Positions 43,210-51,573 of a DNA stretch of 64,000 nt are shown piece after piece. The position numbers and the translations under genes are program-made. Source of the stretch: Cryobacterium soli (GTDB lineage Bacteria; Actinomycetota; Actinomycetes; Actinomycetales; Microbacteriaceae); the NCBI RefSeq assembly GCF_003611035.1, contig NZ_CP030033.1, forward strand, positions 3,906,001-3,970,000. Reading direction: 5' to 3'. Every line of letters begins with the position of its first letter. Position 1 is the stretch's first letter. Under the pieces are notes generated by a model, which had not been told where the DNA came from, ran no database searches, and was given only the letters and a program-made list of their open reading frames with translations.

Positions 43210-43623
43210 ATGCAGGTATTCGTGGCAACGGAGGCGACCCAGGGCGCCCATGCGCACGATCGAATGAACGGCATCGGCGGTGAGCTGGTGTGGTTGCTGG
43301 AACCGTGCCGGGCATGCTGGTGTTATCCCGACGGTCGATGCACGTGTGGCCGCATGTTCTCGGGTCTGAGCTCGTTCCGGGAAACATCCACCGCGGTCGT
43401 CTCGGAGGTTCCCGGCCTGACTCGGGAGGATCTCGAACGAGCGATGCGGGGCTTCGTCCGGGCCAGGCGCGACCTGTTCTGCTGCGATGAGCACTCGTAC
43501 ACCACCGCGATCGACAACCTCATCGGGCAGGCCGCGCTCTGGCCCGTCGGCACCGTGCTTGGACGCCGGGGGCACGTGCTGTTGCCGAGGGGCATCGTCC
43601 CGGCGGATTCGGCGAGGCTGTGA
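43210..43623 (+). CDS. Small Cys-rich protein, DUF7715-like (paralogue 2)
   Basis: This 137-residue paralogue of the protein at 39055 shares the start (MQVFVATEATQGAHAHDRM) and the core GELVWLLEPCRACW, CTCGRMFSGLSS and VPGLTREDLERAM. It has an extra CRACWC cluster and a CCDEH motif, so potential metal ligands are richer than in paralogue 1. Function unknown. The start ATG at 43210 has GGAG upstream and the shared 13-mer before it. It is flanked on both sides by GC-rich repeats. Confidence 0.8.
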   Translation: MQVFVATEATQGAHAHDRMNGIGGELVWLLEPCRACWCYPDGRCTCGRMFSGLSSFRETSTAVVSEVPGLTREDLERAMRGFVRARRDLFCCDEHSYTTAIDNLIGQAALWPVGTVLGRRGHVLLPRGIVPADSARL

Positions 43624-43624
43624 A

Positions 43625-44075
43625 ACGCGATCCCGCAGGTGCGCGGGTCACGCGCCCGTCCGCGGGCGGCGCGCCACCCGCGAAACGGCGCCTACCCCGC
43701 GCCACCGCGTTACGCGGGGTATGCGCCGTTTCGCGGCACTGCCGCGCGGGTGGCGGCACTGCCGCGCGGGTGGCGGCCCACCCGCGCAGCGGCGCGGTGC
43801 CCGCGCTCACCCTCGTCGCCGTTGAGCGCGGGTCACGCGCCGCTTCGCCCGGGGCGCGCCGCCCGCGTAGTGGCGCCGCTCCCGCGCAGCGCGGCCCGAC
43901 GAGGTGCGCGGGTCACGCGCCGCTTCGCCCGGGGCGCGCCGCCCGCGTAGTGGCGCCGCTCCCGCGTAGCGCGGTCCCGACGAGGTGCGCGGGTCACGCG
44001 CCGTTTCGCGGGGGTTGTGCCATCGGGGCATGCCACCCGCGCAGCGGCGCCGATCCCGCGCGGCACCCGGCAACC
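43625..44075. repeat. Dense block of GC-rich hairpin repeats with an 80-bp tandem duplication
   Basis: This block fills the gap between the second small Cys-rich gene and the LLM oxidoreductase. Inverted versions of the core appear (GCGCGCCACCCGCGAAACGG near 43664). GCGCGGGTGGCGGCACTGCC is duplicated near 43744 and 43762. Two 80/81-bp units start GCGCGGGTCACGCGCCGCTT at 43826 and 43906, and a partial third starts at 43987. Units 1 and 2 differ by very few bases, implying recent duplication. No frame here looks like a gene. Confidence 0.8.
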
Positions 44076-44140
44076 CGCAGCGCACCAGAACCGCGGATGC
44101 GGGCGGGAATAGCTGGGCGTCGGGAAACGCTAGCCCGGGT

Positions 44141-45160
44141 ATGAAACACATCGGGTTCCTCTCCTTCGGCCACTACCAGGCGGTGCCGGGGTCGCTGGTG
44201 CGCACCGCACAAGACGCCCTCCTGCAGACCGTGGAGCTCGCGGTGGCCGCCGAGGAACTCGGCGTCGACAGCGCCTCCGTGCGCGTGCACCACTTCGCCC
44301 GGCAGCTGGCGTCGCCGTTCCCGCTTCTGGCAGCCATGGCCGCTCGCACCAGCCGCATCGAGCTGGGCACCGGCGTCATCGACATGCGCTACGAGAACCC
44401 GCTCTACATGGCCGAAGAGGCCGCGATCACCGACCTGATCAGCAACGGCCGGTTGCAGCTCGGCCTGAGCCGCGGCTCACCCGAGACCGCGCTGCGCGGC
44501 GCGGAGGCGTTCGGCCACGTGCCGGCACCGGGGCAGACCGACGCGGATGACGCCCGCGAGCGCACCGCGCGCTTCCGCCTGGCCATCGCCGGGGCCGGTA
44601 TGGCGAACGCCAACCCCCAGTTCACCGGACACAGCGGTCCGCTGGCCATCGAGCCGCAGTCGCCCGGACTCTCCGAGCGCATCTGGTGGGGCTCCGGCAC
44701 CCGTGCCACCGCGAAGTGGACCGGCGAGCAGGGCATGCACCTAATGAGTTCCACTCTGCTCACCGAAGACACCGGAGCGGACTTCGGCGACCTGCAGGCC
44801 GAGCAGATCGCCATCTTCCGCACAGCGTGGGCGGAGGCCGGGCACCCCGGCACCCCGCGAGTGGCGGTGAGCCGCAGCATCCTGCCCCTGGTCACCGATG
44901 AGGACCGCCGCTACTTCGGGCTGCGCGCCCAGGCCGACAACCGCGACCAGGTGGGTCATCTCGACGGCGGCCTGGCCCGCTTCGGCAAGAGCTACATCGG
45001 CGAACCGGATGCGCTCGTCGAGCAACTGGCCCAGGATGCCGCGGTACAGGCCGCCGACACCGTGCACATCACCGTGCCCAATCAGCTCGGCGTCGACTAC
45101 AACGCCCGGTTGCTCGATTCGGTGCTGCGATTCGTGGCGCCCGGCCTGGGGTGGCGCTGA
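44141..45160 (+). CDS. LLM class flavin-dependent oxidoreductase (luciferase-like)
   Basis: This 339-residue bacterial-luciferase-like (beta/alpha)8 monooxygenase or F420-dependent oxidoreductase shows SVRVHHFARQLASPFPLLAA, then RIELGTGVIDMRYENPLYMA and LQLGLSRGSPE, all family landmarks of flavin binding. FMN or F420 use cannot be decided by eye. The ATG at 44141 begins at MKHIGFLSFGHY, the standard start of the group. There is no strong ribosome site. Stand-alone gene downstream of repeats. Confidence 0.88.
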   Translation: MKHIGFLSFGHYQAVPGSLVRTAQDALLQTVELAVAAEELGVDSASVRVHHFARQLASPFPLLAAMAARTSRIELGTGVIDMRYENPLYMAEEAAITDLISNGRLQLGLSRGSPETALRGAEAFGHVPAPGQTDADDARERTARFRLAIAGAGMANANPQFTGHSGPLAIEPQSPGLSERIWWGSGTRATAKWTGEQGMHLMSSTLLTEDTGADFGDLQAEQIAIFRTAWAEAGHPGTPRVAVSRSILPLVTDEDRRYFGLRAQADNRDQVGHLDGGLARFGKSYIGEPDALVEQLAQDAAVQAADTVHITVPNQLGVDYNARLLDSVLRFVAPGLGWR

Positions 45161-45205
45161 CCGCCCTCCACCCATCGCCGCCCCACCCCTCGCTGCCCGA
45201 CCGGC

Positions 45206-45502
45206 TCAAGCGCCGAAGTGCCACTGGCTGAGTGACCGGAGGTCTGTGGCGTGCACCCAGCTGCCGTCCTCCGGCCGGGGGCGGTCTGCGTGAGGTGCAG
45301 GCGCCTGCTGGGCGATTCGCCGCACCCACGGCGTCTTCTCCAACGTCTTCGGGTGCGCGGGGGCGAGCGAGCGTACCCGTGCGGCGAGTCCGCCGTCGAT
45401 GGTGTCCCGGACGGCCTGTCGCAGCCCCTGCCAGTCGGCGAGCTTGTCGCGGGCGGCCGTGTCGTTCGTGACGGGGATGGACCAGGGATCGGCGGGACTC
45501 AT
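45206..45502 (-). CDS. Small hypothetical protein
   Basis: This 98-residue soluble frame contains DKLADWQGLRQAVRDTIDGG and HPKTLEKTPWVRRIAQQAPA. Codon bias is consistent with coding. No family recognised. The ATG at 45500-45502 has no Shine-Dalgarno on its strand, so the start or leaderless translation is uncertain. It is convergent with the LLM gene. Confidence 0.55.
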   Translation of the reverse strand: MSPADPWSIPVTNDTAARDKLADWQGLRQAVRDTIDGGLAARVRSLAPAHPKTLEKTPWVRRIAQQAPAPHADRPRPEDGSWVHATDLRSLSQWHFGA

Positions 45503-45635
45503 GGAGGGGAATGCGAGTCGAGCTTCCCAGACCGCAGAGTCGAGTCATCCCACCGCTTCGCGCCGCGCACGCGCTGTGGGTACGCTGTGGGGATGCCATG
45601 AGAGCGCGATCATTCCAGGTGAGAATTACCCGCTA

Positions 45636-45709
45636 ACGGGGTGTAGCCGGATCGGCCGAAGCCCCGTGGCGGCCAGCCGGACGCTGCTAGGTTCGAAGGC
45701 AACGAGCAG
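45636..45709 (+). ncRNA. Candidate structured leader upstream of the GGDEF gene
   Basis: ACGGGG (45636-45641) pairs with CCCCGT (45662-45667) and encloses a smaller hairpin, GCCG-GAT-CGGC (45646-45656). A second hairpin follows, CTGCT (45684-45688) with AGCAG (45705-45709). The inner text AGCCGGATCGGCCGAAGC resembles the P3 arm of class I cyclic-di-GMP riboswitches (AGCCGGGUUGCCGAAGC type). The conserved GGGCAAACC and GCAAAGCC elements of that riboswitch are absent, so it is at most a diverged or different RNA. Confidence 0.35.
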
Positions 45710-45724
45710 TTTGGGGACTGAGCC

Positions 45725-45871
45725 GTGATCGCATTTGGCGCACCATCACTTCGCTTCCCGCCGAGACGAGCGGGCGGTGCGCTCAGCCTGTCCTCATCTG
45801 CCCCCTCCCGCTCGAGGACGCACCGGCGTCCGCCGCGGATCGACCCCGACGCCCCACCGGCCGTCCGATGA
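45725..45871 (+). CDS. Possible 48-residue leader ORF coupled to the GGDEF gene
   Basis: GTG at 45725 after TTTGGGGACTGAGCC opens a frame (VIAFGAPSLRFPPRRAGGAL at its start). It ends in TGA at 45869-45871, overlapping the GGDEF gene's ATG as ATGA. The product is Arg/Pro/Ser-rich and looks unlike a folded protein, so a translational-coupling leader or a misread start of the main gene are both possible. Confidence 0.35.
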   Translation: MIAFGAPSLRFPPRRAGGALSLSSSAPSRSRTHRRPPRIDPDAPPAVR

Positions 45872-47742
45872 CGCCCCCGAGCGGTTCCGTCGCCCCTCTT
45901 CCGTCTGGAACGACAGTGGCCGCCGAGGCCTCCACGCCCGATGCGGCGTTGGCCGCGGCCGACGCGCTCGCCGACGGCATCGCCGACCTGGTGCCGGCCG
46001 ACGGGGGCCGGAACGTGGACCTGCCCGGCGGCTTCGTCGAGCTGGCCGACCTGCCGCTCCCGGCCGATCCCACCGCCCAACCGGCCGCGGTGCCGCCGGC
46101 TCCCGGGCTCGCCACGGCGCCGGCCCGCCGCCTGGCGATCGATCGGCTGTTGGACGAGAGCGCAACGGCCAACCGGGACGGCCAGCACATCGTGGGTGCC
46201 GCCCAGGCCGAAGAGGTTCTCACCGACCCCTTCATCACTCCCGCGCAGGAGGCCAAAGCCCGGCAACTGCTCTCCGGACACCGGTTGCGGCTGGGCGAGT
46301 TCGAGGCATCCGTACGTCACGGTCTGCTGGCCCTGGACTACCTCACGGCCAGCGCGGACCTGCTGGGCCAGTCGAACGTGCACTGCACCCTGGCGCTGGC
46401 CTTCCACGAGACCGCTCTGGAGGAGCCGGCGCTCGGCCATGTTCTCGGCGCGCTCGAGGCCGCGCGCGCCTGTGGCAGCCGAACGGCGGAGTTCTGGGCG
46501 CTCTCGCGATCGTCGATGGTGCACCAGGCGCTCGGCGACGCTGAGCGCAGTCTCGAGCTCGGCCGGCAGGCCATCGAGCTGGCCGACACCCTGGACGACC
46601 CCGAGGCCGGCTTCGCGTCGCGCAACAACCTCGGCGACGCCTGCCTAGAGATCGCCCGGGTGCAGCGGACCAAGGGCGAGGACACGACGGTGGCCCTGCA
46701 GGACGGCCTTGCCCTCACCCTCGCCGCCGTGGCCCTGGCCGTCGAGCAGCGCCACGCGTTCTACGAGACCATCGCGCGCACCAACCTCGTGGGCATCCTG
46801 ATCGAACTCGGTGAGTACGCCGATGCGCGCCGGCAGGCCGTGCGGTCCAAGACGATCGCCACCACCAACGGCTACCGCAATCTCGCGGTCAACAACGACG
46901 TGCAGCTGGCCGAGGTCGCCCGCGCCGAGGGGCGACTCGACCTCGCCTGCGACATGATGAACGCCCAGCTCGCCGACCCGTCGATAGCCGAGGATGCCGC
47001 CCTCAACGTTCGGCTACACCGGGAGCTCTACGAGATGCACCGCAATGCCGGCCGGTTCCAGGAGGCACTGCAGCATCACGAGGAGCTGCACGTGCTGATG
47101 CTGGGCCTCACCCGGCAGACCGCCGGGCTGCAGTCGCGCATGCTGATCAACTCCCTCGAGATCGAACAGGCCCGCCACGAGGCGCAACGCTCGCAGCTCG
47201 AGGCCGACATGCAACGAATCCGCGCCGAAGAACTCGACGAACAGGCCAACACCGACCCCCTCACCCGGCTGCCCAACCGCCGGGCGCTCGACCGGCAGCT
47301 GCCCGCCATGATGCACAGCGCTCTCGAGCAGGCGGAGCCGCTCTGCGCGGTCATGATCGACATGGACCACTTCAAGGAGGTCAACGACGAGTACGGTCAT
47401 GCGGCCGGCGACCGGGTGCTCACGACCATGGCCGGGATCCTCGGTGCAGCCACCCGGGAAACCGACCTGGCTGTGCGGGTGGGCGGCGAGGAGTTCCTGC
47501 TCGTGCTCGGCAACACCTCGATCGAGCAGGCCGTACAGATCTGCGAGCGGCTCCTCGGCGAGGTGCGCAGTCACCCGTGGGGCGTCGTAACCAGCGGGCT
47601 GCGCTGCACCGCCAGCGTGGGCGTCGCCCTGCTCAAGCGCGGCGAGAGCGTGTCCCGCTGGCTCGGCCGCGCCGACGCCGCCCTCTACGAGGCCAAGGCC
47701 GCCGGCCGCAACCGGGTGGAACTGGCCGCGACCGTCGCTTGA
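45868..47742 (+). CDS. TPR-containing GGDEF diguanylate cyclase
   Basis: This 624-residue soluble protein has an Ala/Pro-rich N-terminus, then a long helical region with TPR-like repeats (about residues 90-430; e.g. SSMVHQALGDAERSLELGRQ and YEMHRNAGRFQEALQHHEEL). A coiled-coil follows (EQARHEAQRSQLEADMQRIR), then a C-terminal GGDEF domain with intact RVGGEEFLLVLG, DMDHFKEVNDEYGHAAGD and NTDPLTRLPNRR. It should synthesise c-di-GMP, regulated by protein contacts through the TPR part. The ATG at 45868 lacks a Shine-Dalgarno but overlaps the stop of a short upstream frame. It is convergent with the quinone oxidoreductase gene. Confidence 0.9.
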   Translation: MTPPSGSVAPLPSGTTVAAEASTPDAALAAADALADGIADLVPADGGRNVDLPGGFVELADLPLPADPTAQPAAVPPAPGLATAPARRLAIDRLLDESATANRDGQHIVGAAQAEEVLTDPFITPAQEAKARQLLSGHRLRLGEFEASVRHGLLALDYLTASADLLGQSNVHCTLALAFHETALEEPALGHVLGALEAARACGSRTAEFWALSRSSMVHQALGDAERSLELGRQAIELADTLDDPEAGFASRNNLGDACLEIARVQRTKGEDTTVALQDGLALTLAAVALAVEQRHAFYETIARTNLVGILIELGEYADARRQAVRSKTIATTNGYRNLAVNNDVQLAEVARAEGRLDLACDMMNAQLADPSIAEDAALNVRLHRELYEMHRNAGRFQEALQHHEELHVLMLGLTRQTAGLQSRMLINSLEIEQARHEAQRSQLEADMQRIRAEELDEQANTDPLTRLPNRRALDRQLPAMMHSALEQAEPLCAVMIDMDHFKEVNDEYGHAAGDRVLTTMAGILGAATRETDLAVRVGGEEFLLVLGNTSIEQAVQICERLLGEVRSHPWGVVTSGLRCTASVGVALLKRGESVSRWLGRADAALYEAKAAGRNRVELAATVA

Positions 47743-47751
47743 CCGGTCGCT

Positions 47752-48729
47752 CTACGGCACCAGCACGATCTTGCCCACGTGGGCGGATGCCTCGAGTCGC
47801 CGGTGCGCATCCGCCGCGTCGGCGAAGGAGTACCGGCTGTCGACCACCGGGCGCAGCCCGCCGGACTCGAGCCACGGCCACACCAGGGCCTGCAGCTCGG
47901 CCATGATGGCCGCCTTCTCCACCGCGGGGCGAGCCCGCAGCGTCGTGCCCCAGTACCGACCGCGCTTCTGCATGAGGTGGAACGGATTGAACACCGCATC
48001 TTCGCCGCTCTGGTTCGCGATCACCATGATGGTGCCGCCCAGAGCCAATGCGGCCACATTGCGGGCGGCGTAGGAGCCGCCCATGATGTCCAGGATCACG
48101 TCGGCGCCGTGCCCGCCGGTGGCCGCGAGCACCTCGGTCACAAAATCCTGCTCCCGGTAGTTGATCAGTACCTCCGCGCCCAGGTCGCCGCACACCGCGA
48201 GCTTCTCCGCCGAACCCGCTGTGACCAGCACCCGGGCTCCGGCCAGTCGGGCCAGCTGGATGGCCGTGGTGCCGATGCCGCTTGCGCCACCGTGCACGAG
48301 GAGCGTCTGCCCCGCCGTGAGGCCGGCACTCATGAAGACGTTCGACCACACCGTGGCCAGCGCCTCGGGCAGAGCTGCGGCATCGACCAGGTCGAGACCG
48401 TCCGGAACCGGCAGGGCCAGGTCCTGGTGCACCACGGCCTCTGAGGCGTATCCGCCGCCGGCCAGCAGCGCACAGACCCGGTCGCCCACGGCGAAACGCG
48501 TCACGGCCGCCCCGATCTCGCTGACGATGCCCGACACCTCCAGGCCGGGCCAGGCGGGAGCGCCCGCCGGGGAGGGGTAGAGCCCCAGACGCTGTTGCAC
48601 GTCGGCCCGGTTCACCCCCGCCGCGGCAACCTCGATCCGGATATCCCCGGCGCCGACGGTGAGGTCGGGAACGGTGTGCAGGGTGAGGGCCTCCGGGCCC
48701 CCGGGAACGGTGACGACAAGTGCGCGCAT
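47752..48729 (-). CDS. Quinone oxidoreductase, zinc-free MDR family
   Basis: This 325-residue NAD(P)H:quinone oxidoreductase/zeta-crystallin-like protein has MDR N-terminal domain landmarks AGVNRADVQQRLGLYPSPAG and PGLEVSGIVSEIG, and the coenzyme loop VHGGASGIGTTAIQLA. The catalytic-zinc and structural-zinc cysteines of alcohol dehydrogenases are absent. It is of the TP53I3/PIG3-like type (GRYWGTTLRARP near the end). It reduces quinones in the cytosol. The ATG at 48727-48729 gives the standard length. Stand-alone. Confidence 0.92.
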   Translation of the reverse strand: MRALVVTVPGGPEALTLHTVPDLTVGAGDIRIEVAAAGVNRADVQQRLGLYPSPAGAPAWPGLEVSGIVSEIGAAVTRFAVGDRVCALLAGGGYASEAVVHQDLALPVPDGLDLVDAAALPEALATVWSNVFMSAGLTAGQTLLVHGGASGIGTTAIQLARLAGARVLVTAGSAEKLAVCGDLGAEVLINYREQDFVTEVLAATGGHGADVILDIMGGSYAARNVAALALGGTIMVIANQSGEDAVFNPFHLMQKRGRYWGTTLRARPAVEKAAIMAELQALVWPWLESGGLRPVVDSRYSFADAADAHRRLEASAHVGKIVLVP

Positions 48730-48835
48730 CCCGCCATCCTATGCACGTCCCCTGCACGCCTCCCCACCCGCGACCTGTGACTTGCGCACCAGAAACGACG
48801 AGATTCTGGGGCCTTCTCACCGTTCGCGGAGGGGG

Positions 48836-49084
48836 TTAGGGGGTGGTGGCGCGCATGCGCTCCAGGAGCAGGGCGAACAGCATGTTGGAGCGCTGGTCGT
48901 CGGTGGTGACCTCGAGCAGCTGCAGCAACGCCGACTGGTCGTCGACGGGGGAGTTCACGACCTCGATCGCGTTGATGCTCTCGATGGCGGCCATCAGGCG
49001 CGCCACGCTGGTGGATGCCTCGGCCTGGGCCGCCTGGTCGGCGGGCTGGTGGTCGGTCGGGGTGGTCTCATCTGAAGTGGGCAT
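48836..49084 (-). CDS. Small hypothetical protein
   Basis: This 82-residue acidic protein has a disordered Thr/Gln/Ala-rich N-terminus and a helical second half (ARLMAAIESINAIEVVNSPV and SALLQLLEVTTDDQRSNMLF). Codon bias supports coding. No family recognised; the C-terminal helices could form a dimer. Start ATG at 49082-49084 without a strong ribosome site. Confidence 0.68.
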   Translation of the reverse strand: MPTSDETTPTDHQPADQAAQAEASTSVARLMAAIESINAIEVVNSPVDDQSALLQLLEVTTDDQRSNMLFALLLERMRATTP

Positions 49085-49353
49085 CTTTTAACGCTACTCC
49101 AGGAGCGCAACCCGCGCACGCACCACGGGCCCCCTCAGATCGCCAGCTGACCAGGCATTCGATGCTCTTCGTTGGCCGTTGGGCGGCCCTGGCGAGCCGA
49201 TGCGTTCACATGGGTTTGCCAGAACTATATGAGGATTCATGCAGAAACTTTGTGCAAGCTAGGCGACTTGCCTGCGCCGACCCGCGCGCGTGGGCCCCAC
49301 CTCTCCGTGATTCTGCCGCCCATCCGGCGCGCACTCACCCGACCCGGAAGCTT

Positions 49354-50238
49354 ATGCGCCCCACAAATTCAGCGAACTCCATGCCCGAAAACAGCACACC
49401 CGAGAACACCAGCACCTCCGCGAACCTCGCTACACTGCCCACCCGCGCCGCCCGGAAGACCCGCCGGCTGCGCTCCAAGCGCCTCACTCTCCTCGCCGGC
49501 GGGCTTGTGCTCGCCGGGGTTGTCGCCGGCACCGGTTTCACCGTGCAGTCGGCGGTGGCCGAGCAGGAACAGCAGGCCCAGCAGGTGCGCGACGAACGCG
49601 CCGCCGCCCAGGCCGCAGAGGTCAGCAAGACCCACCTCGCTGCATCCGTCGCCCTCTACGAAGCCGACAGCACGCTCGAGGCGGCCGCGGACAAGGTGGA
49701 TGCGTCTGCCCTGTCCAGCACATCGGCCTCCCTGGCTGAGTACATCTCGCTGCCGCTCGATGACGTCTCCCAGCTCACGTCCCAGGTCAAGGAGCAGGCC
49801 GCCGCCGTGCAGGCCGCCACCGCCGAGGCCGACCGGGCCGCCGTGGAAGCCGCAGCCGCCCAGGCTGCCGCCGAGGCACAGGCCGCTGCGGAAGCCCAGG
49901 CCGCCGCCGAGGCTCTCGCCGCCGGCAACACGCCCTCGGGCGCCAAGGCGACCGCCGCCAGCCTCGCGGCCTCCCGCTACGGCTGGGGTGACGCCCAGTT
50001 CTCCTGCCTGAGCCAGCTCTGGCAGAAGGAATCCGGCTGGTCGTACACGGCCTACAACAACAGCGGCGGTGCCACCGGTATCCCGCAGGCGCTGCCCGGT
50101 AGCAAGATGGCCTCGGCCGGTTCCGACTGGGCCACCAACGCCACCACCCAGATCTCCTGGGGCCTGGACTACATCAATTCCACCTACGGCACGCCGTGCT
50201 CCGCCTGGTCGCACTCGCAGGCCGTGAACTGGTACTGA
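49354..50238 (+). CDS. Secreted cell-wall protein with transglycosylase-like C-terminal domain
   Basis: This 294-residue protein has a long basic N-region and a signal or anchor helix (LTLLAGGLVLAGVVAGTGFT, about residues 48-67). A long Ala/Gln/Glu-rich coiled-coil follows (to about residue 195). The C-terminal domain of about 85 residues (GWGDAQFSCLSQLWQKESGW, ATGIPQALPGSKMASAGSDW) is a small lysozyme/transglycosylase SLT-like fold common in Actinobacteria; Glu in QKESGW is the expected catalytic residue. It acts in peptidoglycan turnover outside the cell. The ATG at 49354 follows GGAAG. The 269-bp upstream gap shows a possible promoter but no clear riboswitch. Confidence 0.86.
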   Translation: MRPTNSANSMPENSTPENTSTSANLATLPTRAARKTRRLRSKRLTLLAGGLVLAGVVAGTGFTVQSAVAEQEQQAQQVRDERAAAQAAEVSKTHLAASVALYEADSTLEAAADKVDASALSSTSASLAEYISLPLDDVSQLTSQVKEQAAAVQAATAEADRAAVEAAAAQAAAEAQAAAEAQAAAEALAAGNTPSGAKATAASLAASRYGWGDAQFSCLSQLWQKESGWSYTAYNNSGGATGIPQALPGSKMASAGSDWATNATTQISWGLDYINSTYGTPCSAWSHSQAVNWY

Positions 50239-50266
50239 TCCGGTTCCGCCCAGGCCGACGCATCCG

Positions 50267-50599
50267 CTACTGCCAGTAGTTGCTCTGGTATGCCCAGATG
50301 ATGACCGCCAGTTCGAGGGCGATCAGCACGTAGCCCACCCACAGGGCCGCGTAGGCGAACGCCCGGCCGCTGGCCCGGCCCTCGGCGATGCGCGCGAGCG
50401 TGACGTGCGCCAGGATCACCCCGATCACCGGCAAGATCAGAGCCAAGATAAAGCTCAGCACTGACAGCGCGCCGGTGGCGTCGGGGTCGGGGTCGACCGC
50501 CGCCGCCGCGGCGTTCTGCCGGATGCCCAGCCTCAGCAGGAAGACCATGCCGATGGCACCGGCGAGGATGACGATGATGGTGATCGGGTACACGCCCAT
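50267..50599 (-). CDS. DUF4190 membrane protein
   Basis: This 110-residue membrane protein has three helices: one at the N-terminus (ITIIVILAGAIGMVFLLRLG) and a pair around the family core GALSVLSFILALILPVIGVI, then HVTLARIAEGRASGRAFAYA. It fits DUF4190-like small membrane proteins of unknown function. The ATG at 50597-50599 follows GAGGAAAGGAACG, a strong ribosome site. It is downstream of the META-domain gene on the same strand (39 bp) and probably co-transcribed. Confidence 0.82.
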   Translation of the reverse strand: MGVYPITIIVILAGAIGMVFLLRLGIRQNAAAAAVDPDPDATGALSVLSFILALILPVIGVILAHVTLARIAEGRASGRAFAYAALWVGYVLIALELAVIIWAYQSNYWQ

Positions 50600-50638
50600 C
50601 GTTCGTTCCTTTCCTCAGTGACCGGGGCCGCCCGCGCC

Positions 50639-51382
50639 TCACCGGGCGGTCAGCTGCCCGATCGTGGTGCCGTCGGCGGATTGCAAGGTCATCACCCCGG
50701 CCTGCACCCGGCCCTGGGCGGCTTGGCTCAGCCACTGGTCCACACCCTCGCAGGCCCGCAGCGTCTGCGCGCCTCCGGTGAAGCGGATGGCGTCGTCGTC
50801 GGCCTGCTCCCAGCTGCCGGTGAGTGCGTTGCAGCCGTCGTTGCCCGAGTAGGTGCCGTCGGCCTGAATCGACAGGAACGGCGCCGTGGGGGTGTTGGAT
50901 TCGACCCAGTAACCGATCGGCAGCCCCTGCGGGCCCACGGTCGAATCGGTTGATCGCACCAGCGTGGTCTCGGTCGAGTCGAACGAGCTGTGGATGACGA
51001 GGGTGTCGCCGTCCACCTCCACCCGGGTGCCGCGGCTGACCGCCAACGGCAGCTGGGCTCCATCGCAGGCCATCATCGTCTGTGGACCCGACGTCGTGCT
51101 GAGGCTCCCGTCGGCTGCGAGCGTCCAGGTACCCTGCACCCGATTGCAGCCGTCAGAGGCGCTCCAGGTGTTGTCCTGCACGAACGACACGTAGGGCTGC
51201 TCAGGGCTGTCGAACGTGCGGTCGAGCACCCAGGTGCCCACGAGGGCGCCGGGCTGCACCGAGCCGGACTGTCCTGGGCTGGGTGACGACGACGGGCTGG
51301 GCGTGAGCACGGTGCATCCGGCCAGAACCAGGAGCACGGCCGCCGCGGTCAGCAGCTGTCGCACGGGGGAGTGCATGGCCAT
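50639..51382 (-). CDS. META-domain lipoprotein (two META domains)
   Basis: This 247-residue surface lipoprotein has lipobox LAGC at about residues 20-23, a Ser/Pro stalk and two META repeats. The first is GTWVLDRTFDS... followed by SDGCNRVQGTW; the second is GYWVESNTPTAPFLSI and GNDGCNALTGSW. META domains (HslJ-like) are linked to envelope stress and novobiocin resistance in E. coli. The ATG at 51382 follows GAGGTGATCCC; the longer frame to 51460 adds only Arg-rich residues. Probably in an operon with the DUF4190 gene. Confidence 0.87.
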   Translation of the reverse strand: MAMHSPVRQLLTAAAVLLVLAGCTVLTPSPSSSPSPGQSGSVQPGALVGTWVLDRTFDSPEQPYVSFVQDNTWSASDGCNRVQGTWTLAADGSLSTTSGPQTMMACDGAQLPLAVSRGTRVEVDGDTLVIHSSFDSTETTLVRSTDSTVGPQGLPIGYWVESNTPTAPFLSIQADGTYSGNDGCNALTGSWEQADDDAIRFTGGAQTLRACEGVDQWLSQAAQGRVQAGVMTLQSADGTTIGQLTAR

Positions 51383-51573
51383 GGGATCACCTCTTCGACG
51401 TATGTGGACGGGCACAGCTCTCCGCCGCGGGTGCTGCCGAGGGCGGCGCTCGCCGCACAACGCAATCTAGTGCGACCCGCACGCCCAGGCAACGCACGTC
51501 GCCCGCGCGCGGGCCGAGGAGGTGTACGTTCACGTCGAGTCACCCTGATGCGTCACGGCCACGGAGGGAGCGG

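Noticed and set aside
43620..44144. Arg/Ala-rich open frames across the repeat block
   Set aside because: Product of GC-rich repeats open in all frames; no conserved domain and no ribosome site.
49085..49353. c-di-AMP (ydaO-type) riboswitch before the wall hydrolase-like gene
   Set aside because: Such riboswitches often precede actinobacterial wall hydrolases, but the conserved GGGGTGAAT-type core is absent here.
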